From an uncultured Lachnospiraceae bacterium (GTDB lineage: Bacteria; Bacillota; Clostridia; Lachnospirales; Lachnospiraceae), in assembly GCA_949471785.1 (NCBI GenBank), contig CASWRE010000003.1, forward strand, positions 62,001-126,000: a DNA stretch of 64,000 nt. Reading direction: 5' to 3'. Positions 8,674 through 16,330 of the stretch are shown piece after piece; position 1 is the stretch's first letter, and each line of letters begins with the position of its first letter. Position numbers and translations under genes: made by a program. The notes beneath the pieces were generated by a model. The model ran no database searches. It had not been told where the DNA came from and was given only the letters and a program-made list of their open reading frames with translations.

Positions 8674-10161
8674 TTAATGTTTGTGATATTTTCTCTCGCC
8701 GGTCTCGTATTTGGGTTCGCAGGTCAGACGGATTCCCAGCCGCTTAAAGATCTGCTCATCCACGGAGGAGAGCAGTACGGAGGAATGGGCTTCACAGTTC
8801 TGCAGCTGGGGAATCTGGTTCAGGGCCAGCTCGGCCTGACGGTTGGCTGCGGCTGAGGCGGACAGGGCTATCAGGATCTCATCGGTGTGCAGACGCGGGT
8901 TATGACTGCCCAGATAATTCGTTTTCAGGCGCTGAATAGGCTGGATGGCTTCAGGAGATACCAGATGCAGCTCATGGTCTATATTCCCCAGAATCTTTAA
9001 GGCGTTGAGCAGGGCGGCCGCCGAGGCGCCCAGAAGGCCGCTGGTCTTTCCGGTCACCAGTGTGCCGTCGGGAAGCTCGATGGCAGCGGCCGGGTGTCCG
9101 GTCTCCTGTTCCCGATCCATGGCGGCTTTGACCACGGTGCGGTTGTCAGTGGTGATCTGCGCCTGCTTCATCAGAAGCTCCAGCTTGTACAGTACGTCCC
9201 GGGAGCCGACTCCCCGTTTCAGGTCACAGAGGCACTGGTAGTAACGGCGGATGATCTCCTGCTTGGAAGCACGTTTGCACTCTTCATCATCTACGATACA
9301 AAATCCGGCCATATTAACGCCCATGTCTGTGGGGGATTTGTAAGGACTGGTACCGGAGATCATCTCGAACATGGCGTTTAATACCGGGAAGATCTCAATA
9401 TCCCGGTTGTAATTGACCGTGGTTTTCCCGTAGGCGTCCAGATGGAAGGGATCGATCATATTCACATCGTTCAGATCGGCGGTGGCAGCCTCGTAAGCCA
9501 GATTTACCGGATGCTTCAGGGGCAGATTCCAGATGGGGAAAGTTTCGAATTTCGCGTATCCGGCCTTGATCCCCCGTTTGTGTTCATGATAGAGCTGGGA
9601 CAGACAGGTGGCCATTTTGCCGCTGCCCGGACCGGGGGCCGTGACGACGACAAGGGGACGCTCTGTCTCGATGTACTCGTTTTTTCCATAGCCTTCGTCG
9701 CTGACGATACGGGCTACGTCGCTGGGATAGCCCTGGATTTTGTAATGGCAATAAGAGCGGATGCCCAGATCGCCAAGGCGTGTGCGGAACTGCTCCGCGG
9801 CGGTCTGGCCGGCATATTTGGTGATACAAACGCTGCCCACATACAGGCCGATTTCCTGAAATGCGTCTATCAGTCTCAGCACGTCCATGTCGTAGGTGAT
9901 GCCCAGATCGCCCCGAATCTTATTACTTTCAATATCTTCCGCGCTGATAACTACCACGATTTCCGCCTGATCTTTGAGCTGCAGGAGCATCTGCAGTTTG
10001 GAATCCGGCATAAAGCCCGGCAGTACACGGGAAGCATGGTAATCGTCGAAAAGTTTTCCTCCGAACTCCAGATACAGTTTATTGTCAAAATGGGCAATTC
10101 GCTCCCGGATATGCTCTGACTGCATTTTTAAATACTTGGCATTGTCAACGCCTGTTTTCAT
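8674..10161 (-). CDS. DUF1846 (UPF0371) family protein
   Basis: 495 residues, the standard size of the family. It starts near KTGVDNAKYLKMQSEHIRER and includes FDNKLYLEFGGKLFDDYHASRVLPG, both highly conserved in UPF0371 proteins. The middle holds a nucleotide-binding-like GPGSGKMATCLSQLYHEH segment around residue 185. The biochemical function is not established. It is monocistronic with its own terminator and faces away from the sdpR region. The segment between the start and the sdpR operators is long (489 bases) and holds no convincing larger gene. Confidence 0.9.
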   Translation of the reverse strand: MKTGVDNAKYLKMQSEHIRERIAHFDNKLYLEFGGKLFDDYHASRVLPGFMPDSKLQMLLQLKDQAEIVVVISAEDIESNKIRGDLGITYDMDVLRLIDAFQEIGLYVGSVCITKYAGQTAAEQFRTRLGDLGIRSYCHYKIQGYPSDVARIVSDEGYGKNEYIETERPLVVVTAPGPGSGKMATCLSQLYHEHKRGIKAGYAKFETFPIWNLPLKHPVNLAYEAATADLNDVNMIDPFHLDAYGKTTVNYNRDIEIFPVLNAMFEMISGTSPYKSPTDMGVNMAGFCIVDDEECKRASKQEIIRRYYQCLCDLKRGVGSRDVLYKLELLMKQAQITTDNRTVVKAAMDREQETGHPAAAIELPDGTLVTGKTSGLLGASAAALLNALKILGNIDHELHLVSPEAIQPIQRLKTNYLGSHNPRLHTDEILIALSASAAANRQAELALNQIPQLQNCEAHSSVLLSSVDEQIFKRLGIRLTCEPKYETGERKYHKH

Positions 10162-10462
10162 TTCAACCTATTCCTCCCTCTGTATGTTTCAAGTAACTGC
10201 CCGGAATGCCTGAACGGTTACTTTTTCAGGCAACCGATTTAATCTGTGAGAATTCACTTTTTCCAGGACAGAGTGTTGATTTCGTCGTTCCTGCGGTGTC
10301 ACAGTTGTGCACGTTGTAAAATATCCGGCAAGTCAGCGTATACATTGCGTGGATCGCAGGTATTTTATATGGATGACGGCATGTGACCACGAAAGTATTG
10401 GGCAGCCGACACGATGTTACTGTAGCATGCTCAGGAGAATTTGTCAAAGGAGGAGTGGGGAT

Positions 10463-10558
10463 ATGGCTGCTACGTTATTACGAAAGCATCGGTATATCCC
10501 GGATAAAGTTCCTGGAAAATCCGGAGGCAGCGGTTTCGCTCAAACGGCCACAATTTAG
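10463..10558 (+). CDS. Possible 31-residue basic peptide
   Basis: The ATG at 10463 is preceded by AAAGGAGG at 10446-10453 (9-base spacing), an ideal ribosome site in otherwise gene-free DNA. The predicted 31-residue product begins MAATLLRKHRYIPDK, is Lys/Arg-rich at the N terminus and Gly/Ser-rich in the middle, and has no clear membrane segment. The stop codon overlaps the first SdpR-type operator. It could encode a small peptide linked to the sdpR-sdpI pair, or be a chance ORF; without conservation data I keep confidence low. Confidence 0.3.
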   Translation: MAATLLRKHRYIPDKVPGKSGGSGFAQTATI

Positions 10559-10571
10559 AAAAAATTCTAAA
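10554..10571. promoter_or_regulatory. Upstream SdpR operator
   Basis: TTTAGAA-N4-TTCTAAA, with half-sites identical to those of the second operator 56 bases downstream. Probable binding site of the ArsR-family repressor encoded at 10651. Confidence 0.65.
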
Positions 10572-10577
10572 TAGGTC

Positions 10578-10606
10578 TTGCGCGGCGGAGCATTTTATGG
10601 TATCCT
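10578..10606 (+). promoter_or_regulatory. sdpR promoter
   Basis: TTGCGC at 10578-10583 and TATCCT at 10601-10606, 17 bases apart, lie exactly between the two operators, so repressor bound at either would block polymerase. Confidence 0.5.
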
Positions 10607-10607
10607 C

Positions 10608-10629
10608 TATTTAGAAATATTTCTAAATA
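10608..10629. promoter_or_regulatory. Downstream SdpR operator, perfect 22-base palindrome
   Basis: A perfect 22-base palindrome containing TTTAGAA-ATAT-TTCTAAA. It overlaps the expected transcription start of sdpR and implies autoregulation. Confidence 0.7.
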
Positions 10630-10650
10630 CTTGTGTAAGGAAGTGATGCC

Positions 10651-10935
10651 ATGAGTTTTGCCAATACCTTTAAGGCCCTTTCAGACCCGGTGCGCAGGGA
10701 GGTTCTCGTACTGCTGAAACAGGGCAGGCTCTCCGCCGGAGAGATCGGCAGTCATTTTGATATGACGGGAGCTACCATATCTTACCATTTAAATGTGTTG
10801 AAAAAGGCCGGTCTGGTTTTTGAGACGAAATATAAAAATTATGTCTACTACGAGCTGAATGTGTCCGTAGTGGAGGAAATCATGATGTGGCTGTCTGAGT
10901 TAAGAGGAGGTACAGAAAATGTTGAAAGAGAATAA
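10651..10935 (+). CDS. sdpR: SdpR-type ArsR-family autorepressor
   Basis: 94 residues, a winged-helix protein of the ArsR group: FKALSDPVRREVLVLL, then the recognition helix region GATISYHLNVLKKAGLV. There is no Cys metal site, consistent with the SdpR branch rather than metal sensors. GGAAGTG precedes the ATG. The 3' end overlaps sdpI by 17 bases, so the pair is translationally coupled, as in the Bacillus sdpRI operon (established knowledge). Two palindromic operators in its own promoter argue for direct autorepression. Confidence 0.85.
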   Translation: MSFANTFKALSDPVRREVLVLLKQGRLSAGEIGSHFDMTGATISYHLNVLKKAGLVFETKYKNYVYYELNVSVVEEIMMWLSELRGGTENVERE

Positions 10936-11554
10936 AGGAAAAATTATTGTCACAAGTCTGATTGTTTTGCTGCCGATTCTTGCGGGTGTGTATTTCTGGA
11001 AAGAGCTGCCTGATCCCATGGCCACCCATTTCAATTTTGACAATGAAGCAAACGGCTGGAGCCCCAGGGTTTTTGCCGTGTTTGGTCTTCCGCTGTTTCT
11101 GCTGGCGGTACACGTGATCTGTGTGGCAGCTACGATGCTGGACCCCAAGAGAAAGAGTATCAGCGGTAAGATGGTGCAGATGGTGGTATTGATCTGTCCG
11201 ATCTGCTCGATTTTCTGCAGTATCCAGATATACGGTTATGCTCTGGGAATGGATGTGGACGGACGGGTACTGGTGCATTTGCTGCTGGGCGTAGTTTTGA
11301 TGGTGATCGGAAATTATATACCCAAATGCCGTCATAATTATACCGTGGGCATACGGCTTCCCTGGACTCTGGCCGACGAGGAGAACTGGAACAGCACCCA
11401 CCATCTGGCAGGCTGGCTGTACATGGCTGCGGGCCTGGTCTGCCTGGTCAATATCTGGCTGCGGGTGGATTGGCTGTCTTTCGCGGTCATTCTGGCGGCA
11501 TCGCTGATACCGGCGGGATACTCGCTGCTCTTGTATATGAAGAAAAGAGGATAG
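10919..11554 (+). CDS. sdpI: SdpI-family membrane protein
   Basis: 211 residues with six predicted membrane helices. It begins with a DUF1648-like part (LPDPMATHFNFDNEANGW) and ends with the SdpI core containing GIRLPWTLADEENWNSTHHLAGW, a strong family signature. In Bacillus, SdpI confers immunity to the SdpC toxin and sequesters SdpR at the membrane; here no sdpABC toxin genes are visible, so the role may be general signal reception. AGGAGG precedes the start inside sdpR. Confidence 0.88.
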   Translation: MLKENKGKIIVTSLIVLLPILAGVYFWKELPDPMATHFNFDNEANGWSPRVFAVFGLPLFLLAVHVICVAATMLDPKRKSISGKMVQMVVLICPICSIFCSIQIYGYALGMDVDGRVLVHLLLGVVLMVIGNYIPKCRHNYTVGIRLPWTLADEENWNSTHHLAGWLYMAAGLVCLVNIWLRVDWLSFAVILAASLIPAGYSLLLYMKKRG

Positions 11555-11869
11555 AATGCACAAAAATGAAAAGTAACAGGCAGTGGAAAAAATAGTATTT
11601 CATACCAGTAAAATAGAGTCAAAATGGGCGCCTGGCAAGGAGAGACAGGTCGGTTTTGGCTCTTTCCTTATGGGGTCGGTTTACACAGTATTTTACATTT
11701 CTGTGAAAGTCCGTAACAGTGAAGCCGGAAGTCTGAACTGTTACAAAGATACAAGAAAGTGAACTGAAAATTGTTGAAATGGACATGAACGTGTGATAGT
11801 ATGTGAACATATGCCGACATAGTTTGCTCGCGCCGTATCGGTAAAAAATAAACAGGAGGAAGTACATAT
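11555..11869. other. 315-base intergenic region, sdpI to coiled-coil gene
   Basis: No gene is supported. The right half carries the promoter at 11774-11802. Nothing else distinctive was seen. Confidence 0.6.
11774..11802 (+). promoter_or_regulatory. Promoter of the coiled-coil gene
   Basis: TTGAAA at 11774-11779 and TAGTAT at 11797-11802 with 17-base spacing, about 70 bases before the ATG. Confidence 0.55.
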
Positions 11870-12430
11870 ATGACGAACCGTGAATTATTTCTCGCCATCT
11901 CGGATGTGGTAAAACATGAGATTCAATCGGTAAATACTACGTTGAGATCAGAAATCCAGGAAGTCAAATCGGACCTGGAGAATGAAATCCAGGAAGTCAA
12001 ATCGGACCTGGAGAATGAAATCCAGGAAATGAGATCGGACCTGGAGAATGAAATCCGGGAAGTGAGATCAGATCTGGGAAGCGAAATTGACTTTGTAAAG
12101 GCCGACGTGACCGGAATGAAGCAGGAGCTCGCCGGCGTAAAGGCCGACGTAAGCGGAATTAAGCAGGAGCTCGTCGAAGTAAAGGCCGATGTGCGGAATA
12201 TCAATCTAAAGCTTGAAAATGATATCAATCCTAAAATACAATTGTTGCTGGAAAATTATATGCCGGCGGCTCAAAAGTATGTGGAGGGCTTCGAGCATAT
12301 AGAAACGCTGCAATCGGATGTGGACGTTGTAACGGGAGCTGTTGAGAAACATAGTGCGATGATCCATGAACATGGTAAAATTATTAAAGAACATGGTAAA
12401 CAGCTGGATAAATTAGTAAAGTTAGCATGA
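11870..12430 (+). CDS. Hendecad-repeat coiled-coil protein
   Basis: 186 residues, unrecognised family. After a short N-terminal segment come four tandem 11-residue repeats of the form EIQEVKSDLEN (residues ~28-71), then three 14-residue repeats beginning VKADV (~75-116), then a C-terminal part with EHGKIIKEHGKQLDKL. Eleven- and fourteen-residue periodicities both suit long parallel coiled coils. No signal peptide or membrane segment. The start has AGGAGGAAG upstream. It resembles small coiled-coil proteins common in Lachnospiraceae whose role is unknown; a scaffold or DNA/phage-related role would be speculation. Confidence 0.8.
   Translation: MTNRELFLAISDVVKHEIQSVNTTLRSEIQEVKSDLENEIQEVKSDLENEIQEMRSDLENEIREVRSDLGSEIDFVKADVTGMKQELAGVKADVSGIKQELVEVKADVRNINLKLENDINPKIQLLLENYMPAAQKYVEGFEHIETLQSDVDVVTGAVEKHSAMIHEHGKIIKEHGKQLDKLVKLA
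11951..12082 (+). repeat. Four tandem 33-base repeats inside the coiled-coil gene
   Basis: Units at 11951, 11984, 12017 and 12050, each beginning GAAATCC. The first two are identical, the third differs slightly, and the fourth has diverged more. The repeat encodes the 11-residue unit and can change copy number by slippage or recombination. Confidence 0.9.
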
Positions 12431-12774
12431 CACTTCTGGGCAGAATAGTGTAGACGCCGGGGAATGCCGGGCGTATATGTTCTGTGTCATTTTTCTATTC
12501 TGTATTTTTATCTGTTCGTTATTTTCTGAGAATTTCATTTGTGAAAGCATCTGGCAATATCTTACATTTTGAACTTTCCTATTTTTTTATTCCACCGCGT
12601 ACATCGGAGAATTATATATGTAAAGAGTATTCTGTTGCATTTTTTAAAAATTTATCCTTGTCCAGTTTATCTGATTGTGAGAAAATGACAGAGGGGTTTA
12701 TGCCGGAAGGCAAAATCGGCCGATTAGATTTTTGAAGTATGACGGCAGAGTCTGCTCGTTTGCGGGAGAGTATT
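12431..12774. other. 344-base intergenic region, coiled-coil gene to truA
   Basis: AT-rich. It contains a small hairpin just after the coiled-coil stop (arms ACACT..AGTGT) and T-rich stretches. An 83-codon frame at 12484-12735 has no ribosome site and an unconvincing composition. No gene is supported. Confidence 0.55.
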
Positions 12775-13512
12775 ATGAAAAAAACATACAAACTGACCGT
12801 CGCATATGACGGTACTCGTTATTATGGTTGGGAACATCAGCCGGGTCGGGATACCATTCAGGGGAAACTGGAAAGCGTGCTGGAACGGTTGACGGGGGAA
12901 TCCGTGGATGTGATCGGCGCGGGACGTACCGACGCCGGGGTTCATGCCCGGGCCATGGTAGCCCATGTGGTGGCTGATTTGTCTATGACCGAGACAGAAA
13001 TCCGCGATTATATGAATAGATATCTGCCCGAAGACATTGCGGTGAGAGATGTGACGGTGGCTTCCGACCGTTTTCATGCCCGCTATAAGGCGGTAGGTAA
13101 AACTTACTGTTATACCTGTTTTGACGGGCCGGTGAAGCCGGTCTTTGACCGGAAATATGTTACGATTCTGAAACGGTCCCCCGATGTGGCGGCTATGCAG
13201 AGGGCGGCGGGGTACCTGGAGGGGAGACAGGATTTTGCCAGTTTTTGCGGCAATCCCCGCATGAAGAAATCGACGGTGCGGGTGGTGGATCACATTGAGA
13301 TAACGAAAAAGAGCGGTTATATCCGGTTTGTTTTTCACGGAACGGGATTTTTGCAGAATATGGTTCGCATTCTTGTGGGGACATTGCTGGAAGTGGGGTA
13401 CGGACGCAGAGAGCCGGAGGAGATGAAGGATATCCTGAGGGCCTGTGATCGAAAACTGGCGGGTCCGACGGCGCCTCCCCAGGGTCTGTGTCTGATAAGA
13501 GTAGATTACTGA
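12775..13512 (+). CDS. truA: tRNA pseudouridine synthase A
   Basis: 245 residues. It isomerises uridines 38-40 of the tRNA anticodon stem. Seen: KLTVAYDGTRYYGWEHQ at the N terminus, the catalytic GAGRTDAGVHA with Asp53, and GTGFLQNMVRILVGTLLEVG near the C terminus. The frame is open from 12739, but the ATG at 12775 has GGGAGA upstream and begins directly with the family N terminus. Monocistronic. Confidence 0.93.
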   Translation: MKKTYKLTVAYDGTRYYGWEHQPGRDTIQGKLESVLERLTGESVDVIGAGRTDAGVHARAMVAHVVADLSMTETEIRDYMNRYLPEDIAVRDVTVASDRFHARYKAVGKTYCYTCFDGPVKPVFDRKYVTILKRSPDVAAMQRAAGYLEGRQDFASFCGNPRMKKSTVRVVDHIEITKKSGYIRFVFHGTGFLQNMVRILVGTLLEVGYGRREPEEMKDILRACDRKLAGPTAPPQGLCLIRVDY

Positions 13513-13524
13513 CCGGGAGCCGGA

Positions 13525-13559
13525 CAAAAAACACCTGCATGCGTTATATCATGCAGGTG
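13525..13559 (-). terminator. Terminator reading leftward, downstream of truA
   Basis: Arms CACCTGCAT (13532-13540) and ATGCAGGTG (13551-13559). An A-run at 13525-13531 becomes the U-run on the leftward strand, so it best serves the small leftward gene at 13703. A smaller hairpin, CGGGC-AAAA-GCCCG, sits at 13568-13581. Confidence 0.7.
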
Positions 13560-13702
13560 CACTCCTTTCGGGCAAAAGCCCGATGAGTATATAGGAAACT
13601 GTGACGGAAAAAGAAACCAGCGGGGGAAAAAGTGCTGTATCGGCCCTTTGCGGGGCCCAGGAAGAAAACCGCCACAGCGTTTGGCTTATGTGTGCGCCGG
13701 AA

Positions 13703-13942
13703 TCAGGCGGCGCTGCACATGCTGAAGCTCAGCATCACAGATACGTCCTGGGGATTGGAAAGCTCAAGGTTCATTTCTTTAATCAGGGAGCTCTGGAATA
13801 CGGTTGACAGCGTCAGGAATTTGGTCAGTTGAGATTTCAGGTTCAGACGATCCCCTTCCTGTGTGGTCAGGTATACATCGCCCTGGCATTTATTCACCGC
13901 CTCAAAAAAGCTCTCTACATTTGTCACATTTGTCAATTTCAT
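13703..13942 (-). CDS. Small conserved-type hypothetical protein (79 aa)
   Basis: 79 residues beginning MKLTNVTNVESFFEAVNKC, with EGDRLNLKSQLTKFLTL in the middle. It resembles short proteins widespread in Lachnospiraceae that have no firm function. The start has GAGGAGG upstream on its own strand and a terminator lies downstream at 13525-13559, so it looks like a complete one-gene unit. No membrane segment or known motif. Confidence 0.65.
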   Translation of the reverse strand: MKLTNVTNVESFFEAVNKCQGDVYLTTQEGDRLNLKSQLTKFLTLSTVFQSSLIKEMNLELSNPQDVSVMLSFSMCSAA

Positions 13943-14244
13943 ACTGATGACCTCCTCGTATCAGATTTTTGTTTCTCTTTTCTCTTTACGCGTATCAGAT
14001 TACCAGATGAAGGAGAAGAATTCCTTCATAAAAACCCGAAAATTTATATTTTTCTTGGATAAGATTTGTTTTTTTGAAAAATCCGGCTTTGATTATTTGG
14101 AACCGTTCGGTTTTCGGCTTCACGGTTACGATTATTTGCGGATTCCGGGCTGCGGCTGCTGACAAGCGGCGTATGGCGTGGTAAAATCGTAACGGTTCCG
14201 TACAGTTACATAAAATCAATCAGTTATGGAAAAAGGAGGATACG
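13943..14244. other. 302-base intergenic region between the 79-aa gene and proC
   Basis: AT-rich. Two 9-base inverted arms (GTTACGATT and AATCGTAAC), about 60 bases apart, bracket a GC-richer block before proC. No gene is supported. Confidence 0.5.
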
Positions 14245-15039
14245 ATGAAAATAGGATTTATAGGATGCGGCAATATGGGCGGTACGATGATGCGGGCTAT
14301 TTTGTCTGCGGGGAAATGCGAGCCGGAGGATATGATGGCTTCCGATCATTCTGAGGAGCTGCTGCGGCTCAGGAAAGAGCAGACGGGCGCGCAGGTGACG
14401 ACGGACAACCGCAGTGTGGCCGCTTTTGCCGAGATACTGTTTTTGGCGGTGAAACCCCAGTATTATGAAGCGGTGATCGAGGAGATCCGGGATCTGGTGA
14501 CGGATGATCAGCTCATTGTGACCATTGCGCCGGGCAAGACGCTGGCCTGGGTGGCCGAGACCTTTGGCAGGGAATTAAAGATTATCCGTACCATGCCCAA
14601 CGCGCCGGCCATGGTGACGGCAGGGATGATGGCCCTGTGTCCCAGCGAACGAGTGTCGGAGAGCGAATTGGCCATGTTCCGTGAGCTCTGCGGCAGTTTC
14701 AGCAATACCGAGGTGGTGGAAGAACGTCTGATGGATGTGGTTACGGCAGTCAGCAGCAGTTCGCCGGCCTATGTATTTATGTTTATCGAGGCCATGGCCG
14801 ATGCGGCGGTGGCGGAAGGAATGCCCAGGGCATCCGCGTACAAATTTGCCTCTCAGGCCGTGTTGGGCAGCGCCAAGATGGTGCTGGATACGGGCAGGCA
14901 TCCGGGAGAATTGAAAGATATGATCTGCTCGCCCGGCGGCACGACCATTGAAGCGGTACGCGTCCTGGAGGAACGGGGATTGCGCAGCGCCGTGTTTGAA
15001 GCGGTGAAAGCCTGCGCAGATAAATCCAGGGGAATGTGA
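14245..15039 (+). CDS. proC: Pyrroline-5-carboxylate reductase
   Basis: 264 residues. It reduces pyrroline-5-carboxylate to proline with NAD(P)H. Seen: the N-terminal Rossmann motif GFIGCGNMG, the central RTMPNAPA, and the C-terminal dimerisation segment with SPGGTTIEAVRVLEE. AAAAGGAGG precedes the ATG. It is monocistronic, followed by a bidirectional-type terminator. Confidence 0.94.
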   Translation: MKIGFIGCGNMGGTMMRAILSAGKCEPEDMMASDHSEELLRLRKEQTGAQVTTDNRSVAAFAEILFLAVKPQYYEAVIEEIRDLVTDDQLIVTIAPGKTLAWVAETFGRELKIIRTMPNAPAMVTAGMMALCPSERVSESELAMFRELCGSFSNTEVVEERLMDVVTAVSSSSPAYVFMFIEAMADAAVAEGMPRASAYKFASQAVLGSAKMVLDTGRHPGELKDMICSPGGTTIEAVRVLEERGLRSAVFEAVKACADKSRGM

Positions 15040-15215
15040 AGGCTGCCGACCGTTTTGCGGCGTGCCGGGTAACCGGATGCCGCCGTATAAGTAAGGGAAA
15101 GGTGCGGAATCTTCAGCGCGTCGAGATATTCGTATTTGTTATATGCCAAAGTTGACAATGAGCAAATGCAAAATGTGCAAATATAGAAGAAATATTGGCA
15201 TTTTGCGAAAAAACG

Positions 15216-15257
15216 GAGCTGTTTGTGAAAAGAAAGACGGCAGACAGCTCTGTTTTT
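15216..15257 (+). terminator. Terminator after proC, usable in both directions
   Basis: Arms GAGCTGT (15216-15222) and ACAGCTC (15244-15250) with T5 to the right and A6 to the left. Confidence 0.75.
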
Positions 15258-15308
15258 GACGTTTCTCATTCATTTGCTATTATTTTTAGGAATAGAAGGG
15301 GCCAAAAG

Positions 15309-15322
15309 TTAGCAATTGCTAA
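15309..15322. promoter_or_regulatory. Palindrome abutting the cbiQ -35 box
   Basis: TTAGCAATTGCTAA, a perfect 14-base palindrome one base before the -35 hexamer. It is a likely operator, but its regulator is unknown. Confidence 0.45.
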
Positions 15323-15323
15323 G

Positions 15324-15352
15324 TTGATAAAAAATTCTCAATCCGTTACAAT
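15324..15352 (+). promoter_or_regulatory. cbiQ promoter
   Basis: TTGATA (15324-15329) and TACAAT (15347-15352) with exactly 17 bases between, 35 bases before the ATG. Confidence 0.7.
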
Positions 15353-15386
15353 AGTAAAGCACAAGAAAAAGGGGAGAAACCAGGGT

Positions 15387-16289
15387 ATGGAAACTTACGT
15401 TCAGATGGGTCTTGGGCTCACGGCGGTTATCATGGGTATACAGGGCCTTGTACGGCGCGGCAGGGAAATACGGCGTCATGGCCACAGCCATCACGGTTTT
15501 GGCCATAAGCATGATGGGTCCGTGTTTTCCATCGATTATTATGCTTATGCTTCGCAGCTGCGGGGATGGAATCCCGGTTTTAAAGCTCTGTTTTCCATGG
15601 TCTGTCTGGTGTTTTGTATTGCCTGTGACAATGTGTATGTATCTCTGGGGACCATCCTGCTGATGGGCTATATCACCGTAATGGTGGGCGGATTGGCCTT
15701 TAGAAGGTATCTGTCCCTGATGACGATTCCGATTGTATTTCTTTTTTTCGGAAGTGTGGCCGTTGCTGTCGGCATAGCGCCATATTCGACGGGACAATAT
15801 TGTGTACATATGGGATTTTTCTATCTGTACTGTTCTGATGAGAGTATTTTGGCTACACTGCGGCTCATTGCCCGGGCTTTCGGGGCCGTCAGCGCCATGT
15901 ACATGCTGACCCTTTCCACCCCGGCCAGTGAGATCATTACGGTGCTGCGGCGTGTCCGCGTACCCAGGCTGATCGTTGAGCTGATGAATATGATCTACCG
16001 CTATATTTTTCTGATGATGGATACCCAGTGCCGGATGAAAAATGCCGCCGAGTCCAGACTCGGTTATTGTGATTTCAGGACTTCCTGTATTTCTTTCGGT
16101 CAGGTGGCGGGTAATCTGCTGGTGGTATCCCTGAAAAAGGGAAATGCCTATTACCAGGCTCTGGAGGCGCGATGCTATGACGGAGAGCTTCGTTTCCTGG
16201 AAGAAGAAAAAGCTGTGACAGCCGGACAGATAGCCGTGGCGACCGTGAGTGCGGCTCTTCTTCTGACTGTGTGGCGATTGACGGCATGA
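15387..16289 (+). CDS. cbiQ: Cobalt ECF transporter T component CbiQ
   Basis: 300 residues with five or six membrane helices. It is the T component that couples the ATPase to the CbiM substrate unit. The N-terminal part holds a His-rich stretch (RRHGHSHHGFGHKHDG, residues ~29-44), followed by IDYYAYASQLRGWNP typical of CbiQ; the cytoplasmic coupling helices contain ESRLGY and EARCYDG. Start: ATG 15387 with GGGGAG upstream; the frame is open further upstream but lies in the promoter. It is followed by cbiO. Cobalt rather than nickel is inferred from the cobalamin riboswitch before cbiM. Confidence 0.88.
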   Translation: METYVQMGLGLTAVIMGIQGLVRRGREIRRHGHSHHGFGHKHDGSVFSIDYYAYASQLRGWNPGFKALFSMVCLVFCIACDNVYVSLGTILLMGYITVMVGGLAFRRYLSLMTIPIVFLFFGSVAVAVGIAPYSTGQYCVHMGFFYLYCSDESILATLRLIARAFGAVSAMYMLTLSTPASEIITVLRRVRVPRLIVELMNMIYRYIFLMMDTQCRMKNAAESRLGYCDFRTSCISFGQVAGNLLVVSLKKGNAYYQALEARCYDGELRFLEEEKAVTAGQIAVATVSAALLLTVWRLTA

Positions 16290-16330
16290 CGGAAAAGGGA
16301 AAACGGGCGGATTTCATGACAGGAGAGAAG

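Larger units (their letters stand above)
10162..10650. other. 489-base intergenic region between DUF1846 and sdpR
   Basis: It carries the leftward upstream region of the DUF1846 gene, one possible tiny ORF (10463-10558) with a strong ribosome site, and at its right end the sdpR promoter with two operators. A second frame (from GTG 10383) contains LRYYESIGI, which resembles the MerR helix motif, but without the rest of the domain. No larger gene is supported. Confidence 0.6.
15040..15386. other. 347-base regulatory region between proC and cbiQ
   Basis: It holds, in order, an AT-rich hairpin with arms GCAAAATG/CATTTTGC (about 15154-15206), the proC terminator (15216-15257), a palindrome (15309-15322) and the cbiQ promoter (15324-15352). 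The open frame that precedes cbiQ here is not thought to be translated. Confidence 0.7.

Noticed and set aside
10383-10574. Possible MerR fragment (LRYYESIGI) upstream of sdpR
   Set aside because: Only one short motif-like stretch is present, with no helix-turn-helix before it and no dimerisation helix after it; likely chance, though noted in the findings.
12484-12735. 83-codon rightward frame upstream of truA
   Set aside because: No ribosome site, and a skewed Phe/Ser-rich composition expected from AT-rich DNA; no recognisable motif.
13995-14219. Small leftward frame upstream of proC
   Set aside because: Lacks a ribosome site and sits in AT-rich DNA; no family resemblance.
15195-15386. N-terminal extension of cbiQ by 64 residues
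   Set aside because: It overlaps the proC terminator and contains the cbiQ promoter and palindrome; ATG 15387 has its own ribosome site.
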